A program made the translations under genes and the position numbers. 57,847 nt of DNA, from NCBI RefSeq assembly GCF_016401385.1, contig NZ_JAEACF010000006.1:1-57847 (forward strand), written 5' to 3'. The stretch comes from Fictibacillus halophilus. GTDB taxonomy: Bacteria; Bacillota; Bacilli; Bacillales; Fictibacillaceae. Positions 10,038 to 18,471 of the stretch are shown piece by piece. The notes below the pieces were generated by a model that was given only the letters and a program-made list of their open reading frames with translations, made no database searches and was not told the DNA's origin. How positions within the stretch are numbered: position 1 is the first letter of the stretch; every line of letters begins with the position of its first letter.

Positions 10038-10920
10038 ACGCTTTTGCTTGATCCAGCAAGGTTTGAAGTTCTTCTTTTGTAAAGATATAAGTGGCGTTAC
10101 AAAATTGACAGTTCGTTTCTGCTTGACCGTCTTCTTCTATAATATCTGAAATTTCTTGTTCACCAAGGCTTACGATCGCCTGTCCAAAACGCTCATGTGA
10201 ACACGTACACTGAAAACGTACGGGAGATTTCTCAAGGATTTGGACTTGGTCTTCCCCTAAAAGCTCAAATAAGATTTCCTCTGGTGTCATCCCTTTTTCG
10301 ATCAATCGAGAAATCGGAGGAATCGCGTTGATTCTTTCTTCTAGCAAATCAACGATTGCATCCGAAGCATTTGGCATTACTTGTACGATAAATCCGCCTG
10401 ATGCTTTGATCGAATTATCCGGATTTACGAGAACTCCAACACCTACTGCAGAAGGTACTTGTTCAGAAGAAGCAAAGTAATACGTGAAGTCCTCTCCTAG
10501 TTCACCTGATACCATCGGCACTTGTCCTGTGAACTTTTCGCGCATTCCGATATCTTTTAAGACAGACAGGAATCCATCTTTTCCTACCGCTCTCGCTACG
10601 TCTAACTTGCCTTTACTGTTTAACTCAAAGTGAGTATGCGGATTTGTTACATAACCACGTGTCTCACCTTTTGTATTGCTGTCTACGATGATTACTCCGA
10701 TTGGGCCGCCGCCTTCAATCTTCACCGTTATGCTGTTGTTTTCACCTTTTAGCATCATACCCATCATGGTTGATGCCGTCATCGCTCTTCCTAAAGCAGC
10801 CGAAGCTGTCGGCCATGTATCGTGTCTTCTTTGTCCTTCACTTACCATCTCCGTAGAAGAGATCGCATAAGCGCGGATCTGCCCATCATAAGCAAGAGCC
10901 TTTATTAAATAATCATTCAT
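10036..10920 (-). CDS. hslO: Redox-regulated chaperone Hsp33
   Basis: Holdase chaperone switched on by oxidation of a C-terminal zinc centre. 294 residues. The four zinc cysteines are visible as CxC (QCTCSHERF, near 237) and CxxC (NCQFC, near 270), with the usual linker between. The N-terminal substrate-binding domain shows [15 protein letters not shown] and the [13 protein letters not shown] region. It starts 13 bp after the coaX stop, so the two form a unit ending at the terminator just downstream. Confidence 0.97.
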   Translation of the reverse strand: MNDYLIKALAYDGQIRAYAISSTEMVSEGQRRHDTWPTASAALGRAMTASTMMGMMLKGENNSITVKIEGGGPIGVIIVDSNTKGETRGYVTNPHTHFELNSKGKLDVARAVGKDGFLSVLKDIGMREKFTGQVPMVSGELGEDFTYYFASSEQVPSAVGVGVLVNPDNSIKASGGFIVQVMPNASDAIVDLLEERINAIPPISRLIEKGMTPEEILFELLGEDQVQILEKSPVRFQCTCSHERFGQAIVSLGEQEISDIIEEDGQAETNCQFCNATYIFTKEELQTLLDQAKA

Positions 10921-10933
10921 TGAAACTCACCCT

Positions 10934-11704
10934 TTAACCATTCTTATTTTTATCGTATATCAGCAATAGACCTTTTAATGTTAAAAATGGATCAACGTGA
11001 TCAATCACGTTGCTTTCCGCTGCAATTAAATTCGCAAGTCCACCGGTCGCAATTACTTTTGGTTCAACCTCAGACTGTTCTTTCATTCTTTTTACAATAC
11101 CCTCTACTTGTCCTACATATCCATAGAGAATACCCGCTTGCATGGCGTTAACCGTATTCTTACCGATCACACCCTCAGGCTTAGCGATCTCAATCCGCGG
11201 TAACTTTGCGGCTTTTGTGTATAGAGCTTCTGTAGAGATATTGATACCAGGCGCGATCGCTCCACCCATATACTGTTTGTTTTCATTGATGTAACAATAC
11301 GTAGTAGCTGTTCCAAAATCAACGATGATCAGTGGTGCATCATATTCGTGAATAGCAGCGACTGCGTTAACAATTCGGTCTGCTCCAACTTCTCTCGGGT
11401 TTTCATATTTTATATTCAACCCTGTTTTAATACCAGGTCCCACTACTAATGGGCGTTGGTTAAAATATTTCACACACATGCGCTCTAAGGCGAACATGAT
11501 TGGTGGCACAACTGAAGATATGATGATTCCTTCAATCTGCTCTTTATGAATATTAACGTGACGGAACAGATCAAGTATCAGCATGCCATACTCATCTTCT
11601 GTTTTTTCACGTGATGTATGAATTCTCCAATGATGCTTCAGTTCATCATTCTCGTAGAGTCCTAAAACAATATTCGTATTTCCGACATCAAACACAAAAA
11701 TCAT
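10934..11704 (-). CDS. coaX: Type III pantothenate kinase
   Basis: Phosphorylates pantothenate, the first step of CoA synthesis. 256 residues of the ASKHA fold: [13 protein letters not shown] at 4-16, the pantothenate-contacting [11 protein letters not shown] near 105, DFGTATTYC near 128 and [11 protein letters not shown] near 145. This is the Bacillus/Thermotoga type, unrelated to E. coli CoaA. It is followed by hslO as in B. subtilis. A possible promoter (TTTACT, 16 bp, TATAAC) lies about 30-60 bp upstream but is weak. Confidence 0.97.
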   Translation of the reverse strand: MIFVFDVGNTNIVLGLYENDELKHHWRIHTSREKTEDEYGMLILDLFRHVNIHKEQIEGIIISSVVPPIMFALERMCVKYFNQRPLVVGPGIKTGLNIKYENPREVGADRIVNAVAAIHEYDAPLIIVDFGTATTYCYINENKQYMGGAIAPGINISTEALYTKAAKLPRIEIAKPEGVIGKNTVNAMQAGILYGYVGQVEGIVKRMKEQSEVEPKVIATGGLANLIAAESNVIDHVDPFLTLKGLLLIYDKNKNG

Positions 11705-11817
11705 GGAATTTGTCCCCGCTTCTTATCTTAAGTTTCTATAATAGTTATAACATAAAACGTATAGGAGTAAAGCATGGCGGCTTATTCAGATATTTTAGTA
11801 ACCCTATGGTGCTCTTG

Positions 11818-11955
11818 GATGTGGTTGATTTCCGTTACAGGTACTCGCTTTCCGCGGGGCAGGCGGTGAGCCACATTCGTACGTTTCACGTATAAGTGTC
11901 TCACCCGCCCGCCTGTCCCGCAGGAGTCTCCTACCTTTCACTCCAATCAACTTGT
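11818..11955 (-). repeat. Palindromic intergenic repeat, copy 1
   Basis: One of a family of about 135-bp elements. Read on the minus strand it runs from GTTGATTGGAGTG through GAGACTCCTGCGGGA, a central GGTGAGAC...GGCTCACC hairpin, CCCGCGGAAAGCGAG and GGAAATCAAC. In this copy the outer arm is AGGTA/TACCT and the central stem CAC/GTG, both still complementary. The 580-bp coaX-ftsH spacer holds this copy and copy 2 in opposite orientations and no gene. Confidence 0.85.
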
Positions 11956-12090
11956 CGGTGAAGAAAAATGAACAAAAAGAATACTAAAAGATAAGGGTAA
12001 ATTCTATTGCTCTTTCAGGAGAGTTTCACAACTTTCATTCAAAAAGAAGTGTTACACAGAGGATACCTACAAAACCTTCATCGAATAGCT

Positions 12091-12215
12091 AATTGGAGCG
12101 GAAGGGCGAGACTCCTGCAGGATGAGTGGGACAGGTGAGACCATTCAATGACGCAAAGCGGCGAATGGGCTCACCGCACACCCTGCGGAAAGCGAGTCCT
12201 GCAGCGGAAATTAGC
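12091..12215 (+). repeat. Palindromic intergenic repeat, copy 2
   Basis: Same family in plus orientation, more diverged (CTCCTGCAGGA for CTCCTGCGGGA). The central stem is CCATTC/GAATGG with a CGCAAAGCG tip, different from copy 1 but again self-complementary. It lies 135 bp from copy 1 in opposite orientation. Confidence 0.8.
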
Positions 12216-12245
12216 CTCTCTCCCAAAAAAATAGCAAAGCACATC

Positions 12246-12279
12246 AAAAAAGGACACCTCATCTCTGAGGCATCCTTTT
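12246..12279 (-). terminator. ftsH terminator
   Basis: Long stem AAAAGGATGCCTCA with TGAGGTGTCCTTTT around a GAGA loop, ending in a T-run on the minus strand just after the ftsH stop. Confidence 0.95.
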
Positions 12280-12284
12280 AAAAA

Positions 12285-14189
12285 TTAATCTTGTTTTGGT
12301 TCTTCATCCTTTTTGTTAAGTGTTACTTTAACATCATCAGATGGGTTGGAAATCGTTTTTCTGTCAGGTAATTTACCTGTTTTAACGAGTTCTTTGATTT
12401 GTTCTTCATCAAGCGTTTCTACAGTTAACAATGTCTGAGCAATGATTTCAAGTTTAGAATTATGCTCAGTAAGGATCTGACGGCAACGCTCGTAAGATTC
12501 TTTAATGATACGCTGAACTTCTAAATCAATTTCATGCGCAATTGCATCACTATAGTTTTGCTCGTTATTGAAGTCTCTTCCTAAGAAGACTTGACCGCCT
12601 TGAGTTGAACCGAATTGCATCGGTCCTAAGCGTTCACTCATACCAAACTCTGTTACCATGCGGCGAGCAATTCCAGTCGCACGTTGGAAGTCGTTATGAG
12701 CTCCCGTACTTACTTCCTTGAACGTGATCTCTTCAGCCACACGGCCTCCAAGTAGTCCAACGATCTTATCTTCTAATTCAGGTTTTGTCATAAAGTAACG
12801 ATCTTCTTTCGGAAGCATTACTGTGTAACCACCTGCTTGACCACGAGGGACAACGGTAACTTTATGAACAGTGTCAGCTCCTTCAAGAACTAAACCGATA
12901 ACAGTGTGACCCGCTTCATGGTAAGCAACAATGTTCTTTTCTTTTTCAGAAATCACACGGCTCTTTTTCGCAGGTCCCGCAATAACACGGTCGATCGCTT
13001 CATCAACATCATCCATATCGATCTTTTTCTTATCAGAGCGAGCAGCCACTAGTGCCGCTTCATTCAATAAGTTTTCAAGATCCGCACCAGAGAAACCTGG
13101 AGTACGCATCGCGATCGTTTTCAAGTTAACGTCTTCTGCAAGCGGCTTGTTGCGCGCATGCACTTGAAGTACTTCTTCACGTCCTTTTACATCTGGGCGG
13201 TTAACCGGAATTTGACGGTCAAAACGTCCCGGACGAAGAAGGGCTGGATCTAGAATATCAGCACGGTTGGTAGCTGCGATAATGATAATTCCTTCATTAG
13301 CACCGAAACCATCCATCTCAACTAGCAATTGGTTAAGTGTTTGCTCACGCTCGTCATGACCTCCGCCAAGACCAGCTCCACGCTGACGACCTACCGCATC
13401 AATCTCATCGATAAAGATGATACATGGTGCGTTTTTCTTAGCGTTTTCAAACAAGTCACGAACACGTGATGCACCGACACCGACGAACATCTCAACGAAA
13501 TCAGAACCTGAGATTGAGAAGAATGGAACGCCAGCTTCTCCTGCTACTGCACGTGCAAGAAGTGTTTTACCAGTACCCGGAGGTCCTACTAAAAGAACAC
13601 CTTTTGGAATACGCGCACCTAGAGCAGAGAACTTACGTGGATCTTTTAAGAATTCAACAACTTCAACTAGCTCTTGTTTCTCTTCATCTGCACCAGCTAC
13701 GTCTTTAAACGTAACCTTTTTCTTTTCTTCGTTGTAAAGTTTAGCTTTACTCTTACCAAAGTTCATTACTCGGCTTCCGCCGCCTTGCGCTTGGTTAAGT
13801 AAGAAGAAGAATAAGATAAAGATAATGACAAACGGAATTATTGAGGTGAAGAACGTCACCCAGCCACTCGTTTGTTCTTGCTGTTTAAATTCAACATTTG
13901 ATGAATCAGCAAGCTTTTCAATCTCAGCTAGTGTGTTACCAGTTAGAGGAGCATTCGTTTGGAATACTTCTCCTTCTTTAGCACCTTCAAGCTGGCCGCG
14001 GACAACGTATACGCCACCCTCAGGCTGGTAAACGATGCTTTCCACTTTGCCTGATTCGATGTACTTAGTCAGCTGGTCATAACGAATTTCTTTGACTTCG
14101 TTGTTGTTGCCGTTAAAAAAGCTGACAACTCCAACCACAACTAAAAAGATTAATAAATAAAATATAGTATTACGGAAGATGCGATTCAT
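12285..14189 (-). CDS. ftsH: ATP-dependent membrane zinc protease FtsH
   Basis: Membrane AAA+ protease degrading membrane and regulatory proteins. 634 residues: two N-terminal membrane spans (about 8-25 and 112-132) around an extracytoplasmic domain, Walker A GPPGTGKT near 205, Walker [16 protein letters not shown], second region of homology [17 protein letters not shown], and zinc site HEAGH near 425. The C-terminal tail is acidic and lysine-rich. AAGGAGGT precedes the ATG. It is third in the tilS-hprT-ftsH cluster. Confidence 0.98.
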   Translation of the reverse strand: MNRIFRNTIFYLLIFLVVVGVVSFFNGNNNEVKEIRYDQLTKYIESGKVESIVYQPEGGVYVVRGQLEGAKEGEVFQTNAPLTGNTLAEIEKLADSSNVEFKQQEQTSGWVTFFTSIIPFVIIFILFFFLLNQAQGGGSRVMNFGKSKAKLYNEEKKKVTFKDVAGADEEKQELVEVVEFLKDPRKFSALGARIPKGVLLVGPPGTGKTLLARAVAGEAGVPFFSISGSDFVEMFVGVGASRVRDLFENAKKNAPCIIFIDEIDAVGRQRGAGLGGGHDEREQTLNQLLVEMDGFGANEGIIIIAATNRADILDPALLRPGRFDRQIPVNRPDVKGREEVLQVHARNKPLAEDVNLKTIAMRTPGFSGADLENLLNEAALVAARSDKKKIDMDDVDEAIDRVIAGPAKKSRVISEKEKNIVAYHEAGHTVIGLVLEGADTVHKVTVVPRGQAGGYTVMLPKEDRYFMTKPELEDKIVGLLGGRVAEEITFKEVSTGAHNDFQRATGIARRMVTEFGMSERLGPMQFGSTQGGQVFLGRDFNNEQNYSDAIAHEIDLEVQRIIKESYERCRQILTEHNSKLEIIAQTLLTVETLDEEQIKELVKTGKLPDRKTISNPSDDVKVTLNKKDEEPKQD

Positions 14190-14231
14190 TCCTTACCTCC
14201 TTAGGCGAACAATCAAATCTTATGCGGTTTT

Positions 14232-14777
14232 CTATTCTTTCTTTTCGTAGATCTCTGGCTTTAAAACGCCAATGTAAGGCAAGTTACGGTATCTCTCGAT
14301 GTAATCCAATCCATAACCAACAACAAAAGCATCAGGAACGATGAAGCCAGCAAGATCTGGAGCGATATCAACCTTACGTCCTGTAGGCTTATCCAGTAAA
14401 GTTACGATCTTAACCGATTTTGCTTTACGTGCCTTAAACAGTTGAACAAGATAGCTGAGCGTTAAACCACTGTCAATAATATCTTCTACAATGATAACGT
14501 CTCGACCTTCTAAGGAAGTATCTAAATCTTTAACAATTTTAACTTGACCAGAAGAAACGGTAGATGCACCATAGCTGGACACTGCCATTAAATCGATCTC
14601 AAGATGGATATCCATACGTTTGATCAAGTCTGCCATAAAAGGTAGAGCACCTTTTAAAACCCCGACCACCAATGGAAAGCGTTCCTTATATTCCACAGAA
14701 AGCTCTTTTCCAAGTTCTTTGATCTTGTTTTGAATAGCTTCTTCGGAAATAAGTGTTTCTAAAATTTCATCATGCAT
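14232..14777 (-). CDS. hprT: Hypoxanthine phosphoribosyltransferase
   Basis: Salvages hypoxanthine and guanine with PRPP. The protein is 181 residues from the ATG at 14777 ([11 protein letters not shown]), 10 bases after AGGAGG; a TTG at 14786 is the alternative. The PRPP loop is [14 protein letters not shown] near 101, with [12 protein letters not shown] upstream and [13 protein letters not shown] for the purine. It sits between tilS and ftsH, as in B. subtilis, where the gene is essential together with tilS. Confidence 0.96.
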   Translation of the reverse strand: MHDEILETLISEEAIQNKIKELGKELSVEYKERFPLVVGVLKGALPFMADLIKRMDIHLEIDLMAVSSYGASTVSSGQVKIVKDLDTSLEGRDVIIVEDIIDSGLTLSYLVQLFKARKAKSVKIVTLLDKPTGRKVDIAPDLAGFIVPDAFVVGYGLDYIERYRNLPYIGVLKPEIYEKKE

Positions 14778-14798
14778 GTTCAACAAGCCTCCTAGACG

Positions 14799-16208
14799 TC
14801 ATGGCGATTTTTTATGAAAGCGTAGGATAACCCAAAGTTCTGATGGATTTATTTGATGACGTCTAATGTGTTTTAGCCCTGGAAGCCAAATAATCTTACC
14901 GTTTGCATCAACAACAACCGGCCAAACGTTTCTTTCTTCCTGCGGCACTTTAGCATCAATAAATATATCTTTTAATTTCCGAGAACCGACGCCGGCAATC
15001 GCCATCCGGTCACCTGGTTTTCGGGTGCGAACTCGTAACGGGAGATCAACCTCTTTCATTGAGAACACAAAAACATCTTTTCCTCTTTGTAAAGCGGGTT
15101 CACAATCTGTTATTTCAGCAGTTATACGTCCATTCGGCAGTTCAACATAACCGGGCAGCTCTAGTGAAAAGTCATAAGACCCTTCCTCATTTTTGACGAT
15201 ATGCTCAAAACTTAACAAACATCTGTCATAAGTTCGGCTAACTACTAAACCTGACGGAAAATGCAACATTCCGGATGGATGCTCACTTCCGAGCAAACTA
15301 AGAAAGTTTTCCTTATGTACAGAGGAAAGAGATGAAGGATTAATTTTATACAGATAGTTCAATATTAGTGTAATCCCTCTTTTTTGTAAAGGAATAGGCA
15401 TCTTGTTAAAAGCGGATACAGATAACTCTATTTTCCCCTCTGTTTGCCTGATTAAAACCTTTTCTAACTCTATTTCGGCCAGTTTCAATATATACGCTTC
15501 ATCTTCGGAAATAGTTTCACTTAAATACTGAAATCTTTCATGCACGTTAGGGTTTTCTTGTTTTAAAAAAGGTAGAATTTTTTTTCTGAAGCGATTTCGA
15601 ACATATTTATCACTTTCATTGCTTGAATCATAAACAGGAACCAAGTTTTCTACTTTACAATAATGCTCGATTTGGTCTTTTGTTATTCCTAAAAAAGGAC
15701 GAATTATTTTACCGGTAGCAAACGGCCGTTTCACCGGAATGCCTGCTGAACTGAATCCTTCGCTGCCCCTCGTCATTCTCATGAGCATCGTTTCCACTTG
15801 GTCATCGCCATGATGCGCCAATGCGAGCGCCTCTGCATGGTGTTTTTTCATCACTTTTTCAAAAAAATTGTACCTGCAGATTCTAGCAGCGGTTTGTAGT
15901 GACAGGCTATGTTCTTCTTGAAAGCTTGCAACATCGGCACTATCACCTTCAAAAATAATACCGCGTTCGTCACAAAAACGTTTAACAAACGCAAGTTCTG
16001 ACGCCGACTCGTCGCCCCTTAAGCGATGGTCGAACGAGGCCGCAACGACCTTCATTTTGTAATAGGAAGACCTTCTCCATAAAAAATGCAGCAATGCCAA
16101 AGAATCTGGTCCTCCGGAAACACCGATCACTACAGATTGGGCGGCTGAAAGAAGCTGGTGTCTTTTGATAAAATTCTCCACTTCCTGCAACGTGAACCGC
16201 TCCTTCAT
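14799..16208 (-). CDS. tilS: tRNA(Ile)-lysidine synthetase
   Basis: Adds lysine to C34 of the CAU-anticodon tRNA-Ile so that it reads AUA. The 469-residue protein has the PP-loop SGGPDSLALLHFLW near 24, the HRLRGDES region, and a C-terminal TilS domain (RKPGDRM, then KLKDIFIDAKVP). The frame is open upstream to 16301, but the start at 16208 (MKERFTLQEV) gives the normal length; its ribosome-binding site is weak. The upstream extension has no family similarity and abuts a repeat element. Confidence 0.93.
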   Translation of the reverse strand: MKERFTLQEVENFIKRHQLLSAAQSVVIGVSGGPDSLALLHFLWRRSSYYKMKVVAASFDHRLRGDESASELAFVKRFCDERGIIFEGDSADVASFQEEHSLSLQTAARICRYNFFEKVMKKHHAEALALAHHGDDQVETMLMRMTRGSEGFSSAGIPVKRPFATGKIIRPFLGITKDQIEHYCKVENLVPVYDSSNESDKYVRNRFRKKILPFLKQENPNVHERFQYLSETISEDEAYILKLAEIELEKVLIRQTEGKIELSVSAFNKMPIPLQKRGITLILNYLYKINPSSLSSVHKENFLSLLGSEHPSGMLHFPSGLVVSRTYDRCLLSFEHIVKNEEGSYDFSLELPGYVELPNGRITAEITDCEPALQRGKDVFVFSMKEVDLPLRVRTRKPGDRMAIAGVGSRKLKDIFIDAKVPQEERNVWPVVVDANGKIIWLPGLKHIRRHQINPSELWVILRFHKKSP

Positions 16209-16318
16209 TTTCCGTTTTTTAATAAGGCTTGTTTTCGTTGGACTTGTTAACCCAAAAGAATAGCCTGAATGAAATAAGTTCTTCTCTGTTAGATTGTTCA
16301 TTTGATTTCTTCAATGAC

Positions 16319-16462
16319 AAGTTGATTGAAGTGCAAGGTGCGAGACTCCTGGGGGATCAGCGGGACAGGTGAGACTCTTAACAGCGCATAGCGCTAAGAG
16401 GCTCAACGCACGCCCCCCCCCGGAAAGCGAGCAACCTGTAACGGAAAGCAACCACTTCCAAG
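16319..16462 (+). repeat. Palindromic intergenic repeat, copy 3
   Basis: Family member in plus orientation between yabT and tilS. The central stem is CTCTTA/TAAGAG with tip GCGCATAGCGC. A run of nine C replaces the usual GCCCCGCGG, so one arm is damaged. The flanks keep the family edges (ATGACAAGTTGATTG on the left, CACTTCCAAGAGCAACGAAG on the right). Confidence 0.85.
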
Positions 16463-16527
16463 AGCAACGAAGTTCTACGAAAATGCCTTTTAAAATCATA
16501 ACAAAGAATTGCAGGAACGAACACTAT

Positions 16528-17499
16528 TTACATCGTTTGACCGAGCATGTAAAAAAAGTACACAACGAAAACAAAGGTGAATACTAAAAATGTTTCTACG
16601 ATAAAGCTGCTTTTCTTTTTCTTTTGCGCTTGTCTCGATGCAGGTTTTTGCTTCGAATTTCTCTGCGTTTGAGGAGATCTTGCTTTATCATTTGCGTTCA
16701 ACAAAAGAACAAGCTCATTTCTCATCTCTTCTGCATACCGGTATTTTCCGTTCCATGCTTTTTGTAAGATAGGAGCATAAGGCTTAAGCATCGGGCTGCC
16801 TGCTATTTTGGCTTGGAACTGTTTATCAGCATCTCCATTTTTCGTGAATCGGGAAGGATAAGCTAAATTCACCATCACCATACCTGCCGAGAAAAGATCA
16901 TACGAAGGCTCGGCTTTTCTCGTTCCCTTTCCCCAATATCCTCGATCATAGAATTCGGTGTATTCTTTGATCGATCTGTCCATCACTGTCGTTCCTCCGA
17001 CATCGATCCAGCGAATTCGATAAGGAGGTCCAGTCACAAGTAGATTATCTGGCTTTAAATCACCGAACGCCCATCCCGCTTGATGAAGCGTATGCAGGTC
17101 CGTAAGCAGCTGTACAAGCAGGATTCCAGCCCATTCTGGAGATTTTGTCTTCATAAAGTCAAAGAGCGTCTCTCCTTTTAAATATTCCATCGCATAAAAA
17201 GGATATGTGGCACTTTGTGTCACCCAGTCATCTACATCGATTAAAGAAGGTCCAAGGACTTTCCCCTGGACCTTAGAAAAACGCTTCAGCACATTGACTT
17301 CAGATGTGATCGACATCTGATCATGTCCGATCTTAAGTGCGACCACTCCTCGATCCGAATCAGCTAGATAGACGGCACCTGTTGCTCCATAACCTAAACG
17401 GCGCCGAATCCGATATCTGGAATGATTCCACTTACCGCGTATTTCATTACCAACTACTAAGTTACATACCGGACTCGTTCGAATATCCTGGGGCATCAT
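16528..17499 (-). CDS. yabT: Membrane-anchored Ser/Thr protein kinase, YabT (PrkD)-like
   Basis: 323 residues from the ATG at 17499, 11 bases after AGGAG; the open frame extends further but lacks support. Kinase landmarks: glycine loop GYGATGAVY, VALK lysine, catalytic segment GWAFGDLKPDNLLV and metal site WIDVGG. The usual HRD and DFG are thus FGD and DVG: the catalytic and metal Asp remain but neighbours have changed. A basic linker (about 275-300) is followed by one C-terminal membrane span. B. subtilis YabT is a DNA-activated sporulation kinase with this layout. It overlaps yabS by 38 bp. Confidence 0.9.
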   Translation of the reverse strand: MMPQDIRTSPVCNLVVGNEIRGKWNHSRYRIRRRLGYGATGAVYLADSDRGVVALKIGHDQMSITSEVNVLKRFSKVQGKVLGPSLIDVDDWVTQSATYPFYAMEYLKGETLFDFMKTKSPEWAGILLVQLLTDLHTLHQAGWAFGDLKPDNLLVTGPPYRIRWIDVGGTTVMDRSIKEYTEFYDRGYWGKGTRKAEPSYDLFSAGMVMVNLAYPSRFTKNGDADKQFQAKIAGSPMLKPYAPILQKAWNGKYRYAEEMRNELVLLLNANDKARSPQTQRNSKQKPASRQAQKKKKSSFIVETFLVFTFVFVVYFFYMLGQTM

Positions 17500-18214
17500 C
17501 GGACAAGAATCTCCTTTTTGACGATCGTTTACGACCAAAAGCCGCTATAGCCTCTTTTATCGCAGGACCTGTCGGTGTGATCCCGCCAAGTGAAATCTTT
17601 GAAAATGTTTTGCCGATCGATTCTAGTTTGGATGACCAGGTTAAAAGTTCTTCTGCCTCAGTTCTTTTGCCCGGAAAAACATAGAGTGCAAATTCATTGT
17701 CCCCAATTCTCGAGTTCAATGAAATGGATAAATCAAGCAGAGACTCTTGTACCGTTAACATCTTGTCTTCCATTGATCCTGAAGCATCAATCAAGACTAG
17801 AATCTCAAGATTCATAGTCTCACCCATCTCATCGACAACTTCAATGACTTCTCCTCGTTTGTCGGGCGGAAGATCCTCCATGGTAGACTGACTTCCGAGT
17901 ATCTGTTGCAGCTCAGCATTTACAACACCTTTTATCGTTTGAGCCATTGCTTTTTGAGTGACCATCTTCACCGTTTGTGCGAGTTGCTTCGTATAAACAA
18001 CCTGGCTTATGCCGCCACCCGCCATTGCGATCTCTTCCACTTCTTTTAGACCTTGTCTATGATACTCAGGTGCATTCTCATTCAGTACGCCAATGACATT
18101 TACAGCTATTCCTTGTTCATTAGCAAGTGCCGCCATTGCGATCGGATCTTCACCTTGGTTCGAGCACCCATCTGTAATCAGCAGAATTTGACGCAGCGTT
18201 CCTTTGTTTCGCAT
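17462..18214 (-). CDS. yabS: VWA-domain protein YabS
   Basis: 250 residues from the ATG at 18214 (MRNKGTLRQ), 8 bases after GAGAGGGG. The N-terminal part begins with ILLITDGCSNQGED. A second metal-binding motif, DASGS (VLIDASGSMED, about 145), opens a von Willebrand A domain, so two VWA-like segments appear. VWA domains mediate metal-dependent protein binding; the partner is unknown. It is translationally coupled to the kinase yabT, as in B. subtilis, and transcribed apart from spoIIE. Confidence 0.85.
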   Translation of the reverse strand: MRNKGTLRQILLITDGCSNQGEDPIAMAALANEQGIAVNVIGVLNENAPEYHRQGLKEVEEIAMAGGGISQVVYTKQLAQTVKMVTQKAMAQTIKGVVNAELQQILGSQSTMEDLPPDKRGEVIEVVDEMGETMNLEILVLIDASGSMEDKMLTVQESLLDLSISLNSRIGDNEFALYVFPGKRTEAEELLTWSSKLESIGKTFSKISLGGITPTGPAIKEAIAAFGRKRSSKRRFLSDDAPGYSNESGM

Positions 18215-18330
18215 AACGCTAACCCCTCTCAAGTACGAATTTTAACTATTACCATCTTCGTCAAGAAAGCGGTGGTTTATACGCAGAAATGCCCGCGAAA
18301 CATAATCGCTAAATATGGTCGGATCGGGAA

Positions 18331-18390
18331 TACTGTCCACTTTTACATAAATACTGTCCAGTTTTCACTATTTACTGTCCACTTACAAAA
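18331..18390. repeat. 21-bp-period array between yabS and spoIIE
   Basis: Three copies of TACTGTCCA or TACTGTCCAC start at 18331, 18352 and 18373, exactly 21 bp apart, each followed by a diverged T-rich or A-rich tail. The rest of the 257-bp spacer holds the spoIIE terminator and nothing else recognised. Confidence 0.8.
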
Positions 18391-18420
18391 GCGAGCCCGC
18401 AACACAAAAAGACTACAAAC

Positions 18421-18459
18421 AAAAAAGACCGCTCTTTTTCACATAAAAGAACGGACTCT
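18421..18459 (-). terminator. spoIIE terminator
   Basis: Imperfect stem (AGTCCGTTCTTTT with AAAAAGAGCGGTCT, one G-U) followed by TTTTTT on the minus strand. Confidence 0.8.
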
Positions 18460-18471
18460 TATTCTCATAAA

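Noticed and set aside
13417..13737. 106-codon plus-strand frame opposite ftsH (and similar long shadows opposite pabB, spoIIE and dusB)
   Set aside because: Antisense shadows of strongly coding genes, with no start signals or family features.
16209..16301. 31-codon N-terminal extension of tilS
   Set aside because: The PP-loop position and total length fit the family only from 16208; the extension has no conserved features.
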